A DNA stretch of 64,000 bases from Pseudoalteromonas espejiana DSM 9414 (GTDB lineage: Bacteria > Pseudomonadota > Gammaproteobacteria > Enterobacterales > Alteromonadaceae): the NCBI RefSeq assembly GCF_002221525.1, contig NZ_CP011028.1, forward strand, positions 3,049,001-3,113,000. Reading direction: 5' to 3'. Under the pieces are notes generated by a model that ran no database searches, was not told the origin of the DNA, and worked only from the letters and a program-made list of their open reading frames with translations. The position numbers and the translations under genes were made by a program. Numbering within the stretch: the first letter of the stretch is position 1; every line of letters begins with the position of its first letter. This document shows positions 58,338 to 64,000 of this stretch, one piece after another.

Positions 58338-58705
58338 ATATTATTAACAGAACCCCAATTAAAATGCGGCAGGAGTATACCAGTGAGCATTTACTAACTA
58401 AAGGGCTTGGGTAATAAAAAGAGATTAGATTTTAAAAAATAACCAATATAAGCACTAAATTATGAGCGCCTCTATTTTTAAATTTAAGAATTACTTAGTA
58501 GTGTGCATAATTTACAAAAACAAGTGCACAAAATTCATTATATCTCTAACCTAGCTAATTAATAAAAACAAACCAAAGCAAATAAATACATTAAATATCA
58601 ATAACTTAACTTTGATTTGTTAGGTAGGCACAGGCTTTGCTTCATGTTTGGTAAGTTTAGTAGTAGCAAAGGCTACATGCAGCAAATTATATAACGGGAG
58701 ACATT
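58338..58705. other. 368-bp divergent intergenic region (tsx-like / dps)
   Basis: AT-rich, no credible open frame and no repeat. It must hold the promoters of both genes; a TTGATT near 58613 could be a -35 but no good -10 pairs with it. No OxyR-like dyad was recognised. Confidence 0.4.
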
Positions 58706-59221
58706 ATGAGTAACTCACAACATCCAATTGAATTTACAGCCCCAGGTATGGATAACGAAGCAGCAAAGCAAACTATTGCAACACTTGATAACAGACTCGT
58801 TGCCCTTTTAGACTTGCAACTTACTTTAAAGCATATTCATTGGAATGTAGTGGGACCAAGCTTTATTGGTGTTCATGAAATGTTAGACCCACAAGTTGAC
58901 GCTGTTCGCGAAATGACCGACACCATTGCTGAGCGTATTGCAACTTTAGGTGGTACACCGCAAGGTACACCTCAATCAATTGTAGAGCGCCGCTCATGGA
59001 ACGAGTACTCTTTAGGCAAGGCCTTTGTTGTAGAACATTTAGGAGCACTAGATAAAGTTTACACAGGCGTTAATGGCGATCACCGTAAAGCCATTGAAAC
59101 TCTATCTGAGCTAGATCCTGTATCTGAAGACATGATCACCAGCCAACTTGGCGATTTAGAGCAATTTCAGTGGTTTGTACGTGCACACATTGAATCGTCT
59201 GCTGGCAAACTTAATCATTAA
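58706..59221 (+). CDS. dps: Dps-family ferritin-like DNA-protection protein
   Basis: 171 residues, the usual length. The ferroxidase site residues are visible: HIHWNVVGPSFIGVHEMLDP (His, Asp, Glu) with the companion His in the first helix. Dps forms a 12-mer that oxidises and stores iron and shields DNA from peroxide, and it is made in starvation and oxidative stress. GGGAG precedes the ATG. The gene stands directly before a structured RNA region with nine GGA motifs, whose 5' stem begins only a few nucleotides after the dps stop, so the RNA may be its 3' UTR. Confidence 0.95.
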   Translation: MSNSQHPIEFTAPGMDNEAAKQTIATLDNRLVALLDLQLTLKHIHWNVVGPSFIGVHEMLDPQVDAVREMTDTIAERIATLGGTPQGTPQSIVERRSWNEYSLGKAFVVEHLGALDKVYTGVNGDHRKAIETLSELDPVSEDMITSQLGDLEQFQWFVRAHIESSAGKLNH

Positions 59222-59224
59222 TAT

Positions 59225-59459
59225 TTAAGCCTGCTTTGAGCTACAAGGATTGTTAAAAACATTAAAGGACTAATAAATCTACAAGGATACGTTACAAAGC
59301 AGGCACAGGATGACGCAAAACCTACAAGGACTCGTTGATTATTACATACAGGACGGTAATAAAAGCAGCAAGGATGATAAACGCTTACTAACGGAATAAC
59401 TACAAGGATTGTTAAAATACAAACGCCTAGCATACCTATGCTAAGCGTTTGTGTTTTTT
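59225..59459 (+). ncRNA. CsrB/RsmY-type CsrA-sequestering RNA (new candidate)
   Basis: Nine GGA triplets stand at 59247, 59267, 59285, 59308, 59328, 59351, 59372, 59393 and 59406, spaced 13-23 nt and mostly about 20. Seven share ACAAGGA, CACAGGA, ACAGGA or GCAAGGA context, close to the CsrA-binding consensus RUACARGGAUGU; CTACAAGGATTGTTAAAA occurs twice. A long-range stem GCCTGCTTTG/CAAAGCAGGC (59229-59238, 59295-59304) encloses the first three motifs, and a strong intrinsic terminator closes the unit. This is the architecture of CsrB/CsrC/RsmXYZ RNAs, which titrate CsrA/RsmA. No open frame is plausible. The dps stop is at 59219-59221, so it may be a separate sRNA (weak TTGAAT-16-TAATCA in the dps end) or a dps 3' UTR. 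Confidence 0.75.
59419..59459 (+). terminator. Intrinsic terminator of the GGA-repeat RNA
   Basis: ACAAACGC-C-TAGCAT / ATGCTA-A-GCGTTTGT around an ACCT loop, then GTTTTTT. Strong, rho-independent, and only 9 nt before the convergent PhoX-like stop. Confidence 0.9.
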
Positions 59460-59467
59460 ACCCACTA

Positions 59468-60835
59468 TTAAAGCTTAAAACTATCCCAAGGGCCTGTTAT
59501 AGCAAGCGTTTTAGTTGGCATGTATACATTTACAAATAACGTTTTTCCGTCAGGTGAAAAACACGCCCCAGCCAATTCACTTTGTGCATGCAATTTTGCA
59601 AAGTTATACACCTCTCCTTTTGGCGTAACCCCTCTTAAATGATTGTTAACTGTTTCTGTGTATTGATCTTCACACACAATTAAGTGGCCGTTTGGCGCAA
59701 CTGTTAAGTTATCACCAAAATTATAAAGAGACTCATTAGTGCTCTCTACAAATAACTGAATTTTACCCGGACTTGCGCTTTCTTGGTCGGTGCCTTCATG
59801 TATTGATGGCTGATACTTCATTACCTGCCCTAGCTGTTTTGCCCCGCCATTTGTACAGCAAAAGTAAAGCTCGCTATTACCCCAATGAATACCCTCACCA
59901 CGGGCAAACAAAGCAGCGCCTTTGTTGTGACCTTGTTTTCTTAAATCGTCGTTGGGGCTTTTAGGATCGGTTAAATTAATCCACTCTACAGCCAAATCGC
60001 TGTGCAATTGCATTGCTGAAGCACTCCAGTTTCGGCTGTCAAACTGCGGCTGATTTTTAATAACCATAGCCTGAAGCTGGCCGCCTTGGTTTAATTTACC
60101 GCGTTGATGAGGAATAAATCGATAAAATAAACTATCGCCTCTATCTTCTGTTAAATAAACAATGCCGGTGCGGGGGTCTATTGCTGCAGCCTCGTGATTA
60201 AAGCGACCCATATCGTACAATGGCTCAGGAGTTACTAAACCCTTAGCATTGCCTGGTACTTCAAATACATAACCATGTGATTTATTAAGGCCGTCTTTAG
60301 TATCCATAACGGTTTCTTCACAGGTAAGCCAGCTTCCCCAAGGCGTTACACCACCAGAGCAATTTCTAATTGTGCCACACAAGGATAAATATTCTTGCTC
60401 GCGTTTTTGCTCTTTTAAATTATAAATAATATGGCTTGTACCACCCGGTAGCGCTACACCATTTTCAAGCGAATCATAAGCTAAAGGTGTTTTATGGTTA
60501 CTAATTAAAGCAGACGCAGTATCAATATGTAACGGCTGTAATTCGTGGTTACGTACAAGCGCAACACGCTCATTATCTAATGTAATACAGCCCATACCAT
60601 CGGCTCTGTCGGGTACATCTAGGCCATCATCCATTTTATCACCAATCTTAGATATAACCTGATAAGTAAACCCTTCTGGTAAATCAAGCAATGCATTAGT
60701 ATCGGCAAGTAATGGGCCGTAAGCTGGTAATTTGGCTGTTACTTCTGGCAGTGCTACTATACCCATGGCACTTCGCGATAAGCCTAAAAATGCTAATGTA
60801 CCCGCACTGAGTAAAAACTCTCTTCTAGAAACCAT
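59468..60835 (-). CDS. PhoX-like (DUF839) exported phosphatase-family protein
   Basis: 455 residues. The twin-arginine signal SRREFLLSAGTLAFLGLS indicates Tat export of a folded protein. The DUF839/PhoX beta-propeller is visible in PEGFTYQVISKIGD, VRNHELQPLHI, WGSWLTCEETV, FNHEAAAIDPRTGIVYLTED and LAGACFSPDGKTLFVNVYMP. PhoX enzymes bind iron and calcium and release phosphate from esters in phosphate-poor seawater. I found no Pho-box upstream. A TTTGAT/ATCAAA dyad (60905-60922) lies about 70 bp before the start, so this branch may not be under PhoB. Confidence 0.85.
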   Translation of the reverse strand: MVSRREFLLSAGTLAFLGLSRSAMGIVALPEVTAKLPAYGPLLADTNALLDLPEGFTYQVISKIGDKMDDGLDVPDRADGMGCITLDNERVALVRNHELQPLHIDTASALISNHKTPLAYDSLENGVALPGGTSHIIYNLKEQKREQEYLSLCGTIRNCSGGVTPWGSWLTCEETVMDTKDGLNKSHGYVFEVPGNAKGLVTPEPLYDMGRFNHEAAAIDPRTGIVYLTEDRGDSLFYRFIPHQRGKLNQGGQLQAMVIKNQPQFDSRNWSASAMQLHSDLAVEWINLTDPKSPNDDLRKQGHNKGAALFARGEGIHWGNSELYFCCTNGGAKQLGQVMKYQPSIHEGTDQESASPGKIQLFVESTNESLYNFGDNLTVAPNGHLIVCEDQYTETVNNHLRGVTPKGEVYNFAKLHAQSELAGACFSPDGKTLFVNVYMPTKTLAITGPWDSFKL

Positions 60836-61044
60836 TTTATAAATCCCGTGTGTTTGTATTAATCAACTTATAATAAAGTAATTTGCTACCTAAAAACGCA
60901 GCGCTTTGATAAATTCATCAAATTGTAATGTTGTAACATACCATGTATACCAAATACATGTAGATTAAACTTATTCATTTGCCCTAAAGGTATAATAATA
61001 GGATAGTAAGTTACTCATAAAACAACGGCTTAATTAGGAGTATC

Positions 61045-62193
61045 ATGATCAAAGTATTACTAGCGACAAGCTTAATTGCCTCTTCATTCGCCGCTTTAAG
61101 TAGCCCCCTCACCGTTGAAGAACAACGAATTAATAAAGCAAAAACAGCAATGCCAAAGGTTTTAAATGCCTTTAGCTCACAAATAACAACCTTTGAGCAG
61201 CAGTTTAAATCATTAAATAACTTTAACGATGCTAAAAAATTAGTAAAAAGCTACAGCTTTGAATTATGGCAAAGTGCCAAACAACGCATTATAAAAACCA
61301 ACAACTACGACGACCGAGAGCTCTACTGGGCGCGTTTACTTTCAAGTAAAGTAATACGTAGTACATCACCTAACTTTTCGCCCTCTGCAGCTCAGTTAAA
61401 TACCTTACTTTCCATGCTTGAAGAAGGCAGCCGTGGCCGTACCGATTTAGCCTTTTCATCTGGTAGTAATAAAAAAATTATACTAACGGGATTTGACCCA
61501 TTTTTACTCGATAAAAACATAAACCAAAGTAACCCCTCCGGCGTAGCTGCGCTGTTGCTTGACGGGCAAATCATTAATTACAACGACGTGAGCGCCGAAA
61601 TTAATACAGTAATGGTGCCTGTTCGCTACGAAGACTTTGATCAAGGCATCATAGAGTCACTCCTTGCCCCTTACTACGCACTTAATAATGTAGACATGGT
61701 GGTAACAGTTAGCATGGGCAGAACCGAGTTTGACCTAGAACACTTTCCAGGCAAGCGCCGCAGCGTAACCGCCCCCGACAACGCCAATATTGTATACGGC
61801 GGCACGCAAACCAGCCCTGTTATACCTAAATTAAATGGCCGCCCTTTACCTGGCAATGAGTTTGTAAAATTTAGCTTGCCTTTAAGTTACATGCAAAACG
61901 CCAAAGGCCCATATAAAGTGATCGACAACCGAGAAGTCACCACGCTAGATCAAACCTTTAAAGCGCCTTCGTACGGCGCGCTTAAAAATAGTGTTGCAGT
62001 AAATGGCGGCGGAGGTGGTTATTTATCTAACGAAATATCGTACCGCAGCATACGCCTTCGCGATGAGCTTAACTCAAGCATACCAACGGGGCATATACAT
62101 ACTCCACGTATACAACAGTTTGAGCCAGAAACAGAAGCAAAAATAGTTAAACAAATTAAGGCAATGCTAGAGCAAAGCTTAGTCGCATTGTAA
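61045..62193 (+). CDS. Exported pyroglutamyl-peptidase I-like protein lacking the catalytic Cys
   Basis: 382 residues, far longer than the ~215 of peptidase C15. The signal peptide (to about 17) and a helical N-terminal extension (to about 145) precede the C15 domain: ILTGFDPFLLDKNINQSNPS matches the TGFxPF...NPS start. The Glu is retained (E232 in MGRTEFDLE). The catalytic Cys is replaced by Ser (S328 in GYLSNEISYR, family pattern YLCNxxxY). The His is retained at H352 in GHIHTP, and the 24-residue Ser-to-His spacing equals Cys144-His168. About 33 extra residues lie between the Glu and Ser positions. It is probably an inactive or altered secreted relative; a working serine form is possible. 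AGGAG precedes the ATG. Confidence 0.85.
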   Translation: MIKVLLATSLIASSFAALSSPLTVEEQRINKAKTAMPKVLNAFSSQITTFEQQFKSLNNFNDAKKLVKSYSFELWQSAKQRIIKTNNYDDRELYWARLLSSKVIRSTSPNFSPSAAQLNTLLSMLEEGSRGRTDLAFSSGSNKKIILTGFDPFLLDKNINQSNPSGVAALLLDGQIINYNDVSAEINTVMVPVRYEDFDQGIIESLLAPYYALNNVDMVVTVSMGRTEFDLEHFPGKRRSVTAPDNANIVYGGTQTSPVIPKLNGRPLPGNEFVKFSLPLSYMQNAKGPYKVIDNREVTTLDQTFKAPSYGALKNSVAVNGGGGGYLSNEISYRSIRLRDELNSSIPTGHIHTPRIQQFEPETEAKIVKQIKAMLEQSLVAL

Positions 62194-62218
62194 GTTATGA
62201 AAGTAAATTTAAGTGTAT

Positions 62219-62242
62219 AAAAAAGGGCAATATTGCCCTTTT
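62219..62242 (+). terminator. Intrinsic terminator after the C15-like gene
   Basis: AAAAGGGCAA-TATT-GCCCTTTTTT type hairpin; the A-run on the other side lets it serve the convergent GST gene as well. Confidence 0.85.
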
Positions 62243-62257
62243 TTACTTTCCTCGGTA

Positions 62258-62935
62258 TTAACCTTTAGGGTAATTAGATGGAAAAAACGCGCGTTTGGCT
62301 TCTTCATCAAACTCTTTTTTAAAGGCCACATCGGTGCCTATTTTGCGCGCACGAGCAACCGCTGGGCGGCTATCAATACTTTCAAACCAACGTTTTAAAT
62401 TAGGGTATGGTGCTAAGCCTTCTTCACCAAGCACTACTGGTGCTTTATCAATCCAACCCCAAGCAGATACATCAGCAATGGTGTATTCATCACCCACTAT
62501 AAAGTCCCGGCCTTCAAGGTGTGTATCAAGCACTTCGTAATGGCGCTGTGCTTCACGCAAGTATCGGTTAACCGCGTAATCAAGCCCTTCTGGCGCCATG
62601 TGTCTAAAGTGTACACTTTGCCCAGAATACGGCCCAAGGCCCGATGCAATAAACATTAACCATGAGAGCATTTCGGCGCGATTTTCCACCTTACCTGCTA
62701 ACTTATCGTGCTTTTCACTTAGGTACATTAAAATAGCGTTTGAATCAAACACACGAGTTTCACCATCAACAATAGCAGGTGCTTTTGCATTAGGATTAAT
62801 GGCTTTAAATTCAGGTGTATGTTGCTCACCTTTTAACGTATCAAGTGGCACAAGTTCAAACGGCAGCCCTGTTTCTTCTAAAAACAAAGCAACCTTCATT
62901 GGGTTAGGTGTATGGTGAAAATAAAATTTGATCAT
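62258..62935 (-). CDS. Glutathione S-transferase, YfcG/Nu-like
   Basis: 225 residues. The N-terminal thioredoxin-like GST domain (FYFHHTPNPMKVALFLEETG; the cis-Pro in AKAPAIVDGE; DSNAILMYLSEK) is followed by an all-helical C-terminal domain (GDEYTIADVSAWGWIDKAP, the N-capping box/hydrophobic staple). It probably conjugates or reduces with glutathione; the TPN near the N-terminus matches the Nu/YfcG group. A TetR-type dyad lies about 40 bp upstream, so induction by a small molecule is expected. Confidence 0.92.
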   Translation of the reverse strand: MIKFYFHHTPNPMKVALFLEETGLPFELVPLDTLKGEQHTPEFKAINPNAKAPAIVDGETRVFDSNAILMYLSEKHDKLAGKVENRAEMLSWLMFIASGLGPYSGQSVHFRHMAPEGLDYAVNRYLREAQRHYEVLDTHLEGRDFIVGDEYTIADVSAWGWIDKAPVVLGEEGLAPYPNLKRWFESIDSRPAVARARKIGTDVAFKKEFDEEAKRAFFPSNYPKG

Positions 62936-63243
62936 AAAACGCTCCTAAAAGTAGTATCACCAATTAAACCACAAATTGAGCGATCGTTCAATTTTATGCT
63001 TTTTTAACTTAGAAATACTCACATTGAGCCTTACCATCTTTAGAAAGATAACTTGTAGATGAATAAAGTTGCATGAATTACAATTTTTACATCACTAAAA
63101 ATTTAAAGTTAAATCATTAATAACATTGCGTTTACAAAGGTTTTTGTTTATAAAGTCGCTTAGAATGGATTCTTAAACTTTATACTTGTGCAAGCTCCTT
63201 TCTAGATTACTTCTGCATTTATTTAAACGGATATAAAAAACTT
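62936..63243. other. 308-bp divergent intergenic region (GST / CsgG)
   Basis: Contains the TetR-like dyad at 62974-62993 near the GST side. The rest is AT-rich with no open frame or repeat seen; the CsgG-operon promoter must lie in its right part. Confidence 0.4.
62974..62993. promoter_or_regulatory. TetR-type operator-like dyad upstream of the GST gene
   Basis: AATTGA-G-CGATCG-T-TCAATT, 9 of 10 positions paired per arm, centred on CGATCG, 38 bp before the GST start codon. This is the usual size and form of a TetR/AcrR-family operator. No TetR gene is in the window. Confidence 0.5.
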
Positions 63244-63924
63244 ATGCGCATAAGCAATAAACACATTAAAACAATAATAATTTCTGCATTAACTGCATCT
63301 ACGTTATCTGGTTGTGCAACTACATCGTCAAAAGTAGTTGAAACGCCAACTGTAGCAAGCTACAACACAACCTACTCTGGTACAAAAAGCAAATTGGTCG
63401 TAGGCCAATTTGTAAATCGCTCTAGCTTTCAAAACGGTATTTTTTCCTCAGGCCAAGACCGATTAGGCAGCCAAGCAAAAACAACACTAATGAGCCACTT
63501 ACAACAAACAAATCGCTTTAGTGTGCTCGATCGTGACAATATGGCAGCCCTTGCAGAAGAAGCAAAGTTAACAGGGACTAAACAAGTTCTTAGCGGAGCT
63601 AAATTTGTGGTAACTGGGGATGTAACAGAGTTTGGTCGAAAAGCCATAGGCGATCGCCAACTGTTTGGCTTATTAGGTAAAGGTAAATCGCAAATTGCAT
63701 ATGCAAAAGTGACCTTAAATATTGTTGACGTAACAACTTCAGAAGTTATTTACTCAGTTCAAGGCGCTGGCGAATACAGCTTATCTGAGCGCGAAGTTAT
63801 TGGATTTGGTAGTACAGCTTCATACGATGCTACTTTAAACGGAAAAGTGCTTGATTTAGCGATTCGTGAAGTAGTTAATAAGCTTGTTACTGGTTTAGAA
63901 TCAGGTCAGTGGGGTAATAAATAA
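63244..63924 (+). CDS. CsgG/HfaB-family lipoprotein
   Basis: 226 residues. The lipobox LSGCAT puts the acylated Cys at about 24. The CsgG-type domain (about 40-215) is visible as KLVVGQFVNRSSFQNGIFSS, FSVLDRDNMAALAEEAKL, GAKFVVTGDVTEFG and DVTTSEVIYSVQGAGEYSLS. CsgG forms outer-membrane secretion pores for curli; many relatives, like this one, are in operons with DUF4810 and DUF799 lipoproteins instead and may assemble another structure. The next gene starts within its stop codon (TAATG). Confidence 0.9.
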   Translation: MRISNKHIKTIIISALTASTLSGCATTSSKVVETPTVASYNTTYSGTKSKLVVGQFVNRSSFQNGIFSSGQDRLGSQAKTTLMSHLQQTNRFSVLDRDNMAALAEEAKLTGTKQVLSGAKFVVTGDVTEFGRKAIGDRQLFGLLGKGKSQIAYAKVTLNIVDVTTSEVIYSVQGAGEYSLSEREVIGFGSTASYDATLNGKVLDLAIREVVNKLVTGLESGQWGNK

Positions 63925-64000
63925 TGAAAAAATTATTATCTCTTGTTGTGGTCTGTGCTGCCCTAGCAGGCTGTAACTCAACTAAAGAGCCAATTTATTA
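63924..64000 (+). CDS. Lipoprotein, DUF4810-like (partial, runs off the window)
   Basis: Starts at ATG 63924, one nucleotide inside the stop of the CsgG gene. Only ~25 residues are visible: a lipoprotein signal ending LAGCNSTKEPIY. The CsgG-DUF4810-DUF799 gene order known from other bacteria makes a DUF4810 lipoprotein the best guess. Nothing of the mature domain can be read. Confidence 0.6.
   Translation, partial: MKKLLSLVVVCAALAGCNSTKEPIY

Noticed and set aside
59241..59410. GGA array read as a CRISPR-like repeat
   Set aside because: Repeat cores are only 6-10 nt, vary, and are not separated by unique spacers of equal length; the pattern fits an RNA-binding-protein site array.
60836..61044. 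Pho box for the PhoX-like gene
   Set aside because: No pair of CTGTCAT-type repeats; only a TTTGAT/ATCAAA dyad is visible.

Overview
The window looks like chromosomal DNA from a marine gammaproteobacterium of the Alteromonadales, most likely Pseudoalteromonas. Supporting signs are the low-GC, AT-rich intergenic DNA, the Pseudoalteromonas-like protein sequences (GH2 beta-galactosidase, PL7 alginate lyase, DUF3015, DUF4105, CZB chemoreceptor, catalase HPII) and short intergenic repeats with ATACCAATCC / GGATTGGTAT ends. The species call is an inference. I see no rRNA or tRNA gene, CRISPR array, prophage or intact transposase.

Layout. 1-2.8 kb: a metal-resistance locus (partial CzcC-like outer-membrane factor, His-rich CzcI-like protein, ArsR regulator) divergent from a COG0701 permease, with two matching 20-bp palindromes between them. 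2.8-6.9 kb: AraC regulator divergent from lacZ. 7-14.3 kb: DoxX, a membrane diguanylate cyclase, small membrane proteins, a VOC protein, DUF3015 and DUF4105 envelope proteins. 14.3-18.5 kb: sterol-desaturase-family/SRPBCC pair divergent from an AraC regulator, an orphan solute-binding protein and an alpha/beta hydrolase. 18.6-25.8 kb: PL7 alginate lyase with GntR-type sites upstream, Nudix hydrolase, propionyl-CoA synthetase-like enzyme, soluble CZB chemoreceptor, a 361-bp palindrome-rich element, a metallo-beta-lactamase-fold hydrolase and an esterase. 25.9-33.6 kb: a tightly coupled five-gene tripartite RND efflux operon with its own two-component system. 34.6-41.1 kb: a putatively Fur-controlled operon of a large surface lipoprotein, a TonB-dependent receptor and a MauG/MbnH-like diheme enzyme. 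41.1-48.1 kb: PagL-like deacylase, MATE exporter/LysR pair, YdcH-like protein, KefB/KefG-type potassium efflux and a crotonase. 48.4-58.3 kb: YHYH lipoprotein, DUF6515 protein, VOC protein, orphan sugar-type binding protein, GFA protein, catalase HPII, MscS channel, DUF2189 membrane protein, Tsx-like channel. 58.7-64 kb: Dps, a structured GGA-repeat RNA, PhoX-like protein, a pyroglutamyl-peptidase-like protein lacking its cysteine, GST, and the start of a CsgG/DUF4810 lipoprotein operon.

The most notable non-protein signal lies directly behind dps (about 59225-59459). Nine GGA motifs, mostly in ACAAGGAT/ACAGGA context, recur roughly every 20 nt, with a long-range stem over the first three and a strong intrinsic terminator at the end. 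That is the architecture of a CsrB/RsmY-type RNA that sequesters the translational regulator CsrA. It is either a separate sRNA or the 3' UTR of the dps messenger. The most notable protein-coding unit is the lipoprotein-TonB receptor-diheme enzyme operon at 34.6-41.1 kb.
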